From the NCBI RefSeq assembly GCF_013372145.1, contig NZ_CP053827.1:1178001-1242000 (forward strand): a stretch of DNA of 64,000 nt, read 5' to 3'. A program made the position numbers and the translations under genes. The notes under the pieces are model-generated. The model was not told the DNA's origin, did no database searches, and saw only the letters and a program-made list of their open reading frames with translations. The stretch is from Campylobacter hyointestinalis subsp. hyointestinalis (lineage in GTDB: Bacteria; Campylobacterota; Campylobacteria; Campylobacterales; Campylobacteraceae). Position 1 is the first letter of the stretch. Every line of letters begins with the position of its first letter. Positions 14,490-23,150 of the stretch are shown piece after piece.

Positions 14490-17400
14490 TTACGAGCAAA
14501 GACTCTGCGGAACGCTTATGATATTTGCAAGTTTTTCTTCAAAATCGTCATTTACCACAAATTCAGTGTTAAATAGCATAACTTCGCTTTTGTAGTCGTT
14601 CGTGATACGCAAAACTAGGCGTTTATCGCCGTTTTTTTGATGCTCTTTATGGGCTAGATTGTAAATTTCGCTTATCTTGCTTTTATCTAAATTCCCAAGC
14701 TCTAAGTCTATCTGCAAGCTCCCTTTTATAGATGGTATAGCCACCACGGGCTCGTCTTTAAAGATCCTTTTGTTTCGTTTTAGACTAAAGTTTCCACTAG
14801 CTGCGTCCTCTAAAGAGATGATCTGATTTATGATAGGTTTTGACTGACCATCTTTGTTAGGAGCGACTCTAAAAGCGTAAATTTGATTTAGCTCTTCGCT
14901 TTGCATATTTGAGATAAATTTACTAGTAGCATCAAAGGCTATCATCTCAGAATTTCCGCTCATATCGGCTACATTTAAGATAGTCATATCCATACCGCTT
15001 TTTGTAGTTCTTGTATTTATGTTGCTCATCTTACCTAAGATCAGCACTTCGGCGTCTTTAGTAGCGGAAAGTTCGCTTATGCTTTTATGACTTATAGACT
15101 CAAAGAACTGCTCTACGCCTTTTATATCTGCGGTGCTTAGCTTGCTAGATTTTAGCGAATATCTACGATTTATCGCGTCTTCTAGACTCAAGATATCATT
15201 TATCTTTATCTTAAACTGCTGTCCGTCTCTTGTTAGCGTAACTTTAAACGCGTATGGCTTGCTAAGATCGTCGCTGTTCATAGCATCTATCTTTTTGTAT
15301 TCGTCAAACGCCGTAGCTTCGATACTTCCGTGTACATCTAGTATAGTCACGATAGCCATCTTTCTGCCACTTTTAGTGATCTTTATAGTTGTATCTTCTA
15401 TCTTACCCACTATCAAGATCTCGCTTCCGTCTTCAACGCTCTCAAACTCATCGCAAGTCACATAGTCGATGCTTTCTATCTCATCTTTATAGTCATCAAG
15501 CGGATGCCCTGAAACATAAACTCCCAAAATGTCTTGCTCAAAAGCAAGCATCTCTTTCTTTTCAAATTCCTCTTTTATATGAGTTAAGCTCAGATTTACT
15601 TCTTTCATGCTTTCATCATCGCCAAATAGTGAATTTGACACATTTCTCCTTATATCAGAAACCCGTTTTGTGGCTTCTACTATATTGTCGAGATTGCCTA
15701 CTATCATTTTTCTGGTAAATCCAAAATCATCAAACGCGCCTGATTTTGCAAAAGATTCATAAACTCTTCTATTTACCGAAGCACTATCTGTTTTAGAGAT
15801 GAAGTCGTTTAAGCTAGTAAAAGTTCCATTTCCTCTGGCTTTTATGATCTCTTCTGCGGCACCTACACCGACACCTTTTACCGCCGACATTCCATAGATA
15901 ATGGCGTCTTTTCCGTCTTTTTGGATAACGCTAAACTCACGCATAGAATGATTGACATTTGGTGGCAAAAATCCTATATCCAAACGTTTTATCTCATCAA
16001 TGTATTTTATGATCTTATCGACGTTATTTTCTTCGCTAGTAAGAAGAGCAGCCATAAACTCAGCTGGATAATAAGTCTTTAGATAAGCAGTTTGAAACGT
16101 GATGAGAGCGTAAGCTGCGGAGTGGGATTTGTTGAATCCGTATTCGGCGAATTTCATAATAAGCTCGAAAAGTGCGTCAGCTTTTTTCTCATCAAAGCCC
16201 GAACTTTTGGCTCCCTCTAAGTACTGAGCTTTTAAACGAAGCATTTCGTCTTCTTTTTTCTTACTCATTGCTCTTCTGACAAGATCAGCTCCACCAAGGC
16301 TAAATCCACCTATAGCTTGCACTACTTGCATAACTTGTTCTTGATAAACTATAACGCCATAAGTCGGCTCAAGTATAGGTTTTAGTACGTCAAAGGCGAA
16401 CTCTATTTTCTTTTTTCCGTGTTTGATATCTATAAAATCATCAACCATACCAGAATTCAAAGGTCCCGGACGATAAAGCGCTATCATAGCGATGATGTCC
16501 TCAAAGCAGTCTGGTTTGAGCTTTGCGGCTAAGCTTTGCATACCGCTTGACTCTATTTGGAAAATTCCCAAAGTATTTCCACTTTGTATAGTCTGATATG
16601 TTTTTGGATCATTAAAATCTACCTTTTCCCAAAGTATATCTACATCAAATCTAGCTTTTATAAGCTTCTTAGCATTATCGATAACCGTTAGAGTTTTTAG
16701 CCCTAAAAAGTCAAATTTGATCAGATCTACATCTTCGAGATAGTCTTTTGTGTATTGTGTAACGTAGTGTCCGTCCTCTGCGTTGCTTTGTTTCCAAAGC
16801 GGTGCTTTTTTCCATAACTCTTCATTGCTTATAACGATACCAGCGGCGTGCATTCCTGGGTTTCTGTTTAAGCCTTCAAGCTCACACGAGTACTCCCAGA
16901 CTTGCTTTGCAAGCTCGTTTTGATTGATAAGAGCTGCGATCTTTGGCTCTTTTTCAAAGGCGCCGTCTTCCATTTCGCCCTTTTTATTTTTATGCGCTTT
17001 TAGCGTGATACCTAGCTCATCTGGTATGAGTTTTGCCATAGCGTCGGCTTCTGAGTAAGGCATACCCATCACCCTAGCCACATCTCTTATAACTCCTTTT
17101 GCCAAAAGCTTACCAAAGGTTGCTACTTGGGCGACGTTGTACTGTCCGTACTTTTCTATAACATAGTCGATAACCTCACCGCGTCTATTTTGACAAAAAT
17201 CCACGTCGATATCAGGCATACTTATACGTTCTGGATTTAAAAAACGCTCAAAAAGCAAGTTATAAGGTATCGGATCAAGATCAGTGATGCGAAGAGCGTA
17301 AGCGACCAGACTTCCAGCCGCACTTCCACGTCCAGGGCCTACTGGAATTCCACGTCTTTTGGCTTCGTTTATGAAGTCTGCGACTATGAGCATATAGCCT

Positions 17401-18482
17401 GGAAATTTCATATTGTTTATCGTATTTATCTCAAGCTCGAGCCTATCTCTGTATATCTGATGTTTAGCAGGATCGATAAACTCAAGCCTCTTTTCAAGTC
17501 CTTGTCTACACTCATACTCAAACAAAAAGCTATCATTTTGCAGATCATACTCTTTGTCTGGATTTGGCAGGGTTAAGTTTTTATTTCTCGCGTACTCTTG
17601 AGTAAATTTAAAATTCGGTGGAGTCGCATCGCCGAGCTTTATCTCTAGATTGCACTTTTCTACTATATCTTGAGTATTTTGTATGATCTCTGGAATATCA
17701 GCAAAAATTTCGCTCATCTCTTCAGGGGATTTTGTGTAAAATTGACTTAAAACTTGTCCTCTGACTTTATCATCAAAGTTTTTGTTGGCTGAGATATATA
17801 CAAATATCTTTTGTGCTATCGCACTCTCTTTTGTAGTATAGTGAGCATCATTTGTAGCTATGAGCTTTATACCGGTTTCTTTTGAAAGCCTGATGATATC
17901 GTCATCTATGCGCTGTTGATCGCCTATACCGTGACGCATTATCTCAAGATAAAAATCATCTCCAAATATCTCTTTGTAGCCCAAAGCGACTTTTTTAGCA
18001 GCTTCGTAACCCCCAGCACCTCTTTTTAAATTTCTCTCACTCAAATTTAGATGAAAATTTACTTCTCCTGCTAAGCAAGCAGAGCTACACACCAAACCTT
18101 CGCTATGCTCTCTTAAAATCTTTTTATTTATCCTTGGATAATAATAGTAGCCTTTTATGTAAGACATAGAGCTAAGATACATCAAATTTTGGTATCCTAT
18201 TTCATTTTTTGCAAACAAACAAAGGTGAAACCTCTGCCTACTTTCTTTGTTGCTTATATCTTCGTGATTGTGTATGTATGCTTCAATACCTATGATAGGC
18301 TTTATGCCTTCATTTTTCATAGTTTTATAAAATTCGATAGCACCATACATATTGCCGTGATCTGTTATAGCACATGACTTTATACCCATTTCTTTGAGTC
18401 TTTTTGCCAAAACTTTTATTTTATTTGCACCATCAAGTAGTGAATATTCGGTATGTAAATGTAGATGTGTAAATTCGCTCAT
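14490..18482 (-). CDS. dnaE: DNA polymerase III alpha subunit DnaE with duplicated OB-fold
   Basis: A 1330-residue replicative polymerase. Order: N-terminal PHP domain (HLHTEYSLLDG at 8-18, ITDHGNMYG), polymerase core (GPGRGSAAGSLVAYAL near 385, catalytic PDIDVDFCQNRR near 424), second catalytic Asp region, helix-hairpin-helix (GVGVGAAEEII), then OB-folds and C-terminal tail. The family in this class is usually close to 1200 residues, as I recall. The extra length is explained by two tandem OB-fold copies: residues about 1018-1135 (VGKIEDTTIKITKSGRKMAI ... IKINDILSLEDAI) and about 1143-1260 (LGKMSNINTRTTKSGMDMTI ... PIINQIISLEDAA). OB-folds of DnaE bind single-stranded DNA, so the copy could alter template handling. 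A single gene; starts at ATG 18482. Confidence 0.95.
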   Translation of the reverse strand: MSEFTHLHLHTEYSLLDGANKIKVLAKRLKEMGIKSCAITDHGNMYGAIEFYKTMKNEGIKPIIGIEAYIHNHEDISNKESRQRFHLCLFAKNEIGYQNLMYLSSMSYIKGYYYYPRINKKILREHSEGLVCSSACLAGEVNFHLNLSERNLKRGAGGYEAAKKVALGYKEIFGDDFYLEIMRHGIGDQQRIDDDIIRLSKETGIKLIATNDAHYTTKESAIAQKIFVYISANKNFDDKVRGQVLSQFYTKSPEEMSEIFADIPEIIQNTQDIVEKCNLEIKLGDATPPNFKFTQEYARNKNLTLPNPDKEYDLQNDSFLFEYECRQGLEKRLEFIDPAKHQIYRDRLELEINTINNMKFPGYMLIVADFINEAKRRGIPVGPGRGSAAGSLVAYALRITDLDPIPYNLLFERFLNPERISMPDIDVDFCQNRRGEVIDYVIEKYGQYNVAQVATFGKLLAKGVIRDVARVMGMPYSEADAMAKLIPDELGITLKAHKNKKGEMEDGAFEKEPKIAALINQNELAKQVWEYSCELEGLNRNPGMHAAGIVISNEELWKKAPLWKQSNAEDGHYVTQYTKDYLEDVDLIKFDFLGLKTLTVIDNAKKLIKARFDVDILWEKVDFNDPKTYQTIQSGNTLGIFQIESSGMQSLAAKLKPDCFEDIIAMIALYRPGPLNSGMVDDFIDIKHGKKKIEFAFDVLKPILEPTYGVIVYQEQVMQVVQAIGGFSLGGADLVRRAMSKKKEDEMLRLKAQYLEGAKSSGFDEKKADALFELIMKFAEYGFNKSHSAAYALITFQTAYLKTYYPAEFMAALLTSEENNVDKIIKYIDEIKRLDIGFLPPNVNHSMREFSVIQKDGKDAIIYGMSAVKGVGVGAAEEIIKARGNGTFTSLNDFISKTDSASVNRRVYESFAKSGAFDDFGFTRKMIVGNLDNIVEATKRVSDIRRNVSNSLFGDDESMKEVNLSLTHIKEEFEKKEMLAFEQDILGVYVSGHPLDDYKDEIESIDYVTCDEFESVEDGSEILIVGKIEDTTIKITKSGRKMAIVTILDVHGSIEATAFDEYKKIDAMNSDDLSKPYAFKVTLTRDGQQFKIKINDILSLEDAINRRYSLKSSKLSTADIKGVEQFFESISHKSISELSATKDAEVLILGKMSNINTRTTKSGMDMTILNVADMSGNSEMIAFDATSKFISNMQSEELNQIYAFRVAPNKDGQSKPIINQIISLEDAASGNFSLKRNKRIFKDEPVVAIPSIKGSLQIDLELGNLDKSKISEIYNLAHKEHQKNGDKRLVLRITNDYKSEVMLFNTEFVVNDDFEEKLANIISVPQSLCS

Positions 18483-18613
18483 TTTCAGTTCCTTTATTGA
18501 TAAATTCTATCATATAAGCACTAAAAACAAACTTATTATTATCTGAAAGATTTTTAAATTTATAACTTTAAATTTAGTTATGGATCAATATAAGAATGTA
18601 AAAATTTAATGGG

Positions 18614-18635
18614 TGAGGTTTTTTTAAAAACCTCA
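18614..18635 (-). terminator. Inverted repeat after the RRM-protein gene
   Basis: TGAGGTTTTT (18614-18623) and AAAAACCTCA (18626-18635) form a near-perfect 10-bp palindrome between the stop of the RRM gene (18641) and the start of dnaE. It probably ends the RRM transcript. Confidence 0.5.
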
Positions 18636-18640
18636 AAAAA

Positions 18641-18889
18641 TCAATCTCTTGGTCTAGCCTCATTTACTCTAAGAGCTCTACCACCGATATCTTTACCATT
18701 CATTGCTTCTATAGCTTTTTTTGCTTCTGCATCAGTACTCATTTCAACGAAACCAAAACCTTTTGAACGATTTGTTTCTTTATCTTTTACGATTTTTGCA
18801 CGTGTAACTTCACCAAACTCACTAAAAGCTTCTCTAAGCTCTGCTTCACTCATACGATAAGACAAGTTGCCTACATAAATGTTAATCAA
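18641..18889 (-). CDS. RNA-binding protein with a single RRM
   Basis: An 82-residue protein that is one RNA-recognition motif. RNP2 IYVGNL lies at residues 3-8 and RNP1 KGFGFVEM at about 43-50, with a beta-alpha-beta layout over the whole length and a short arginine-containing tail (EARPRD). Small single-RRM proteins of this kind occur across Campylobacter and Helicobacter and in cyanobacteria. The role is RNA binding, probably post-transcriptional control; targets are not known. Single gene upstream of dnaE with a terminator between. Confidence 0.85.
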   Translation of the reverse strand: MINIYVGNLSYRMSEAELREAFSEFGEVTRAKIVKDKETNRSKGFGFVEMSTDAEAKKAIEAMNGKDIGGRALRVNEARPRD

Positions 18890-19516
18890 ACTACATTTCC
18901 TTAATTTTTATTCCGGTTTAATCGGTTATAGATATGATACCCAAAATATAGATAAAAAGCTATAAAAATTCTAAATTTCTCATAAATATTTTTAAAATTT
19001 GTAGAAATCCGTTATATCGACTAATAAAAACTATGTTTTTTTGGGCTTTAAAACATTTATATTATTATTTAAAAAAATTAATTTATTATTACTTATTATT
19101 ATATTTTTGATGTTTTTATTTTATTTTTGAAATAAATCATTGTTATATTGTTAAATAATAATTTAATTTATATCTTTTTAGATAAATTATTTTTTATAAT
19201 ATTTATTTTGTTATGGTATTATCTAGATATTAAAAAATTACTAAAATATATCTATGATAATTTATTTTAAATAGCACTATTTCGTAGATAAATTTATAAA
19301 TTCAAAAAAATATTTTTAAATTTATAAATAAAATTTACTATTTAGATCTTGATGATTAAGCGCCCTAATATTCATAATCTTTTAAATATATATTTACTAT
19401 TTTTGCAAATATTTAATTAATATTAAACACATATGTTAAATAAAATTTAAAAAATATTATTATTGAATAATCATCAATAAATAAAAAAATTAATACTAAA
19501 AAGGAGGGAGTCAAAT
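18890..19516. other. Very AT-rich intergenic region before nrfH
   Basis: About 627 bases with long A/T runs and no ORF worth calling. The left end must carry the promoter of the RRM gene, the right end that of nrfHA. Near 19463-19477 there is TTGAATAATCATCAA, which looks like a CRP/FNR half-site pair but with 7 instead of 6 central bases. I see nothing else. The extreme composition could give DNA bending or a nucleoid-protein binding zone. Confidence 0.4.
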
Positions 19517-20017
19517 TTGAAACAATGCAAAACATTTACAAATCTTTTTGGCGTATTGATTGTATTGCTTTTTATCCTATTTGGCGTAGGTTTTTATACG
19601 TTTTATAACGCCAAAGGTGCTTCATACTTTAGCGATGATAGCAAGTCTTGTAACAATTGTCATATAATGAATGACGTATATAACGACTATCTAAACGCGC
19701 CGCACTCTAAAAAAGTCGCAGGTAAACCAAGAGCTAGCTGTGTTGATTGCCATTTACCACATAATTTCATAGATAAATGGATCGCAAAAGGAAAAAGCGG
19801 TTTGAACCACGCTTACTCATTTACATTTAAATTAGATGAGCTGCCAACAAATTTAAGCGCAAATAGCAATAGTAAAATTATGGTACAAAACAACTGTATA
19901 GAGTATCACGGTGAAATAGCATCTAACGTGATAAATTCAACAACAACTCCACACAATGACAGATCTCTAAGCTGTGTATCATGTCATACCGGTGTTGGAC
20001 ATAAAAGAGGATTTTAA
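19517..20017 (+). CDS. nrfH: NrfH, membrane quinol dehydrogenase, with a damaged third haem site
   Basis: A 166-residue NapC/NirT-family cytochrome c that carries electrons from the quinol pool to NrfA. The start is TTG, with an ideal AGGAGG 9 bases before. An N-terminal membrane helix lies at 9-31. Haem sites: CNNCH (45-49), CVDCH (75-79), CIEYH (127-131) and CVSCH (153-157). The third lacks its second cysteine: TAT at 19904-19906 where TGT is expected. Haem could bind by one thioether at best. The partner gene nrfA, 15 bases downstream, is frameshifted, so the mutation sits in an operon already losing function. Intact reading frame otherwise. Confidence 0.85.
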   Translation: MKQCKTFTNLFGVLIVLLFILFGVGFYTFYNAKGASYFSDDSKSCNNCHIMNDVYNDYLNAPHSKKVAGKPRASCVDCHLPHNFIDKWIAKGKSGLNHAYSFTFKLDELPTNLSANSNSKIMVQNNCIEYHGEIASNVINSTTTPHNDRSLSCVSCHTGVGHKRGF

Positions 20018-20032
20018 CATAAAGGAGAAGAT

Positions 20033-21855
20033 ATGAATAAAAAAGGTTTTATCTATTTTGCGATTATTGTTGTTATCATAGCGATAGTAGCAGTATTTAT
20101 GCTAAATAAAGATATCAGCAAAAAACAAAATGAAGGTACAGGAGGCATCATCTCAAAAGAATTTGTTGAACTTAGCGATGATAATCCTACTTTTGATCAC
20201 TGGGGTAAAAACTTCCCAGATTATCTTGATATGTACTTGACTGTAGAGACACAAAAGCCTGTTAGTACGGAGTTTGGAGGCAACCTAGCCTACTCTAAAC
20301 TTATACGTTATCCACAACTTACTATGTTATGGGCTGGATATCCATTTTCTATAGATGCAAATGAAGAAAGAGGTCACTTCTGGGTTCAAGTCGATCAAAT
20401 GGATACAGCAAGAAACAATAAAGACTTTTTAAATGCACACAGATTTGCGGCATTTGGTGGACAACCTGCTGCATGTATGAACTGCCATAGTGGCTGGTCT
20501 CCTTGGCTATACAAAAACGCTGCAAAAGGCGATTGGGTAGCATTTAACTCTACAAAATACTGGACTATGATAAAAAACGTTCCAGCAGTAAATGGTATAG
20601 AAGAAAACTCTGCTGAACACAGCGGTCCTCACGGCGGTAAAAGAATGGGTTTAACGTGTGCAGATTGTCATAATCCAAAAGATATGAGCCTAAGACTTAC
20701 TAGACAAGCAGCTATCAACTCTTTAATCATGAGAGGTTATGAAGCAGACAAGGAACAAGGTGTAAAAGCTACCAGAGAAGAGATGAGAACTCTAGTTTGC
20801 GCACAATGCCACGTTGAATATTACTTTAAACCAACAGGACAAAAAGTAAAAGTAATGGGCGAAAGCATAGCAAAAGACGCTACTAAAACATGGTGGAACG
20901 GAAAACAAAAAACTTATGATGAGTTTGATTCTTGGAGAGATGGAAACAAACCTACACAGATCGAAGTCGATGGCATAGAGCTTATATATCCTTGGTCATA
21001 CTGGAAAAAAGGAACTCCATTTAGAATTGAGATGTTTGATGATCACTATGAAGCAGTACGTAGTGTATTTGACAAAGACTGGTCTCATAAAGCAACTAAA
21101 GCACCTATGCTAAAATCCAACATCCAGAGTATGAGCTATATAGTGGCGGCGTACATGCTGCAAATGGCGTAAGCTGCGCTGATTGTCATATGCCTTATAT
21201 CAGAAAAGGTTCTAAAAAGATGACAAATCACAATGTTACATCTCCACTCGCAAACATAAATGCAGCTTGCAAAACTTGCCATACTCAAAGTGAAGATTAT
21301 CTAAAAGCACAGATAAAAGATATCCAAAATTCCGTAGCATTTGATCTTAGAATGGCTGAGTATAGTATCGTAAGTCTTATAACAGATATCAAAAATCTAA
21401 GAGACACTTTAAGCGCTATGCCAGCATTCCAAAAAGACGGTAAGACTGATGAGGGTAAAATATCTGCTGAATTAAAAGACGTCTTGGAACTTCATAGAAA
21501 GTCTCAAATGAGAGCTGATTTTGTAGGCGCTGAGAACTCTACAGGATTCCACAATCCAAGAGAGGCTTCAAGAATGCTTCTTCAATCAGTAGATATGGCT
21601 AGACAAGCTCAAACCAAACTTGTGCAAATCGCTGCTAAAAACGGTATAGCGAACTTCAAAATATCTAATCTTGGTTTTGAAGATATGCAAAAATTAAATC
21701 CAGGCGAGATACGCTATAAAGTAGATCTAGACGGACATAAAGCAGGTGATAGATACTATGAGCATGACTATATAAACGGAAATCCACCTTCTAATCTTTT
21801 AGAAGATGATAAGAATTTAAAACCATACAACTATAGTATTGTAGATAAAAAATAA
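20033..21855 (+). pseudogene. nrfA: nrfA, nitrite reductase (ammonia-forming), frameshifted
   Basis: Two fragments of a pentahaem nitrite reductase, joined by a one-base deletion. Fragment 1 (20033-21172, 379 residues) has a membrane/signal segment (7-24) and haem sites CMNCH (148-152, the active-site haem with the campylobacter His instead of Lys), CADCH (209-213) and CAQCH (256-260). Fragment 2 begins effectively at 21120 and has CADCHMPY and CKTCHTQ, sites 4 and 5. At about 21112-21121 (AAAATCCAACA) one base is missing: adding one restores KS-QHPEYELYSGGVH and then SCADCH. Total would be about 606 residues. As written the protein lacks two haems and the C-terminal helices. An assembly error is possible, but the haem-site lesion in nrfH supports real decay. 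Confidence 0.85.
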
Positions 21856-21874
21856 GCTCTTAAAAGCTGATTTT

Positions 21875-21904
21875 GCCAGACTTCATCAGAGGTCTGGCTT
21901 TTAT
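21875..21904 (+). terminator. Terminator of nrfHA
   Basis: GCCAGACT (21875-21882) with GGTCTGGC (21891-21898), 8 bp including one G-T wobble, then TTTTAT. A typical intrinsic terminator, 20 bases after the nrfA stop. Confidence 0.75.
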
Positions 21905-21939
21905 AAATGCTTAGCTATAAGTGGCAAATGCAAGCTGGA

Positions 21940-22482
21940 CTAAAACAAAAGCCCATTTTTAACTTCGGTATATTTACCATCCCCTTCTAAAATCTTAACT
22001 AACTCTAAAGCAAATTTCATAGCCGTAGCAGGACCTCTTGAAGTTATGATGTTTTTATCTATCACGACATCAGAATTTGACACATAACCATTTTTTGCTA
22101 CAATCTTTTCAAATCCAGGATAACAAGTATAGCTATTTTTTAAAACACCAGCAGTATTCAAAGCCCAAGGAGCAGCGCAAATGGCTCCTATAAATTTACC
22201 CTTAGCATCAAAATCTTTCAAAACTTTTTGAAGTTTTTCGCTTTTTGCCAAATACTCTGCCCCAGGAAGTCCGCCGGGCAAAACTATCATATCATATTCA
22301 TCAAAATTTACTTTATCAAATTCAATATCCGCTTCAAATTTAAGCTGATGAGCTCCTCTTATATATAGAGCTTCTAATCCTACTGCAACGGTATTTATGT
22401 CAGCTCTTCGTAAAATATCCAAAATACTTATCGCCTCTATCTCTTCAAAACCATCTACTAAAATGATCGCAACATTTTTCAT
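21940..22482 (-). CDS. DJ-1/PfpI-family protein
   Basis: A 180-residue class I glutamine amidotransferase-like protein (DJ-1/ThiJ/PfpI). The nucleophile elbow is GAICAAPWAL (Cys near residue 101), with an acidic residue in FEEIEA near 12-17 and LPGGLPGAEYL at about 70-80, as in DJ-1 relatives. Proposed roles in the family include protection against carbonyl stress (glyoxalase/deglycase activity), which is disputed. Single gene, opposite to the selenoprotein region. Ribosome binding site AAGGAGC. No signal peptide; cytoplasmic. Confidence 0.85.
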   Translation of the reverse strand: MKNVAIILVDGFEEIEAISILDILRRADINTVAVGLEALYIRGAHQLKFEADIEFDKVNFDEYDMIVLPGGLPGAEYLAKSEKLQKVLKDFDAKGKFIGAICAAPWALNTAGVLKNSYTCYPGFEKIVAKNGYVSNSDVVIDKNIITSRGPATAMKFALELVKILEGDGKYTEVKNGLLF

Positions 22483-22589
22483 ATCTGCTCCTTATTTTAA
22501 ATTTAAAAAATTATAGCTAATTGTATCAAACTTCATAAAATATTTTTGTAGTTTAGGCTATGATTCTAAATATTTTATAAAATAATAAT

Positions 22590-22742
22590 ATGTAAATCAA
22601 CATTTCTTACTGCGATATTTGCCCTAAAATCACCGCCGAATCTTTAAACGTCGAAAAGTAGCTAAATAAAAGTTTTTTAGATGTAAAGGTTTCTAGAAAG
22701 AATAAAATCGTTACTACGATCAAAAAAGACTTCAATCTTTAG
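22590..22742 (+). pseudogene. Decayed Cys-type paralogue of the SelW-like gene
   Basis: A frame of 51 codons from ATG 22590 to TAG 22740-22742, with stops at codon 2 and codon 24. It otherwise reads INISYCDICPKITAESLNVE, LNKSFLDVKVSRK, then NKIVTTIKKDFNL. It lines up with the intact protein at 22878: same length up to the VKVS/VEVS strand, then a missing middle of about 28 residues, then the same C-terminus (KIIKQEFNL). At the Sec position it has Cys (CDIC against CNS-Sec). It thus seems to be a Cys homologue that duplicated or predates the Sec gene and is now dead. No promoter of its own is evident. Confidence 0.6.
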
Positions 22743-22750
22743 TTTAAAAA

Positions 22751-22776
22751 AAGCATTTAAATTTATTTAAATGCTT
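22751..22776 (+). terminator. Inverted repeat after the SelW paralogue remnant
   Basis: AAGCATTTAAAT (22751-22762) and ATTTAAATGCTT (22765-22776), a 12-bp perfect palindrome directly after the remnant's stop. It may be its old terminator and now lies 100 bases before the selenoprotein gene. Confidence 0.5.
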
Positions 22777-22836
22777 ATCACTATTTCATCTTTAAATATC
22801 AAATTTATATCAAAATAATAAAAAATTTATTTACAT

Positions 22837-22842
22837 TATAAT
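22837..22842 (+). promoter_or_regulatory. -10 of the selenoprotein gene
   Basis: TATAAT 35 bases before the ATG at 22878. No good -35, which is normal for Campylobacter sigma-70 promoters. Confidence 0.4.
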
Positions 22843-22877
22843 GATACCATAAAACATTTTAACGAAAGGATTCAAAT

Positions 22878-23117
22878 ATGCAAGTAAAAATATTTTATTG
22901 CAATTCTTGAAATTTCCGCCCAAAAGCTTCTAGTTTAGAAGAAGAACTAAAAAATAATTTTCCAGGTGTGGAAGTTTCTAAAGAAATAGGCAACAAAGGT
23001 GACTTTATAGTTGAAGTAGATGGAAAAGCAGTTTTTAACAATCACGAATTTCCAAGACCAAGATTTCCAGATCATGGAGAAGTAACCAAAATCATAAAAC
23101 AAGAATTTAATCTCTAA
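22878..23117 (+). CDS. SelW-like (Rdx family) selenoprotein with UGA-encoded Sec
   Basis: A 79-codon gene from ATG 22878 to TAA 23115-23117 with one in-frame TGA at 22908-22910 (codon 11). Reading it as selenocysteine gives YCNS-Sec-NFRPKASSLEEEL, the C-x-x-Sec redox motif of the SelW/Rdx thioredoxin-like family at its usual place near the N-terminus after the first beta strand. A perfect hairpin follows (CTTCTA 22927-22932, loop GTT, TAGAAG 22936-22941) with G first in its loop and 22 bases from the UGA, within the range of bacterial SECIS elements. Ribosome binding site AAAGGA. Family members are small oxidoreductases. Selenoproteins W-like are known from campylobacters, and the host must have selA, selB and selC, which lie outside this window. 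Confidence 0.85.
22927..22941 (+). promoter_or_regulatory. Candidate bSECIS element
   Basis: A 6-bp stem CTTCTA/TAGAAG with the three-base loop GTT, 16 to 31 bases downstream of the UGA codon and inside the coding frame. SelB would bind the loop and deliver Sec-tRNA. No other hairpin in the 50 bases after the UGA is as strong by eye. Confidence 0.6.
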
Positions 23118-23120
23118 GAC

Positions 23121-23150
23121 AAAAGCCCTTTTTTAGGGCTTTTATTTTTT
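23121..23150. terminator. Bidirectional terminator between the selenoprotein and efp
   Basis: AAAAGCCCT (23121-23129) with AGGGCTTTT (23135-23143), then TATTTTTTT to the efp stop at 23150-23152. It works for the plus-strand selenoprotein gene and, through the A-run at the left, for minus-strand efp. Confidence 0.75.

Noticed and set aside
21112-21121. nrfA frameshift as phase variation
   Set aside because: There is no repeat long enough at the break (AAAATCC), so it is a simple deletion or error, not slippage of a tract.
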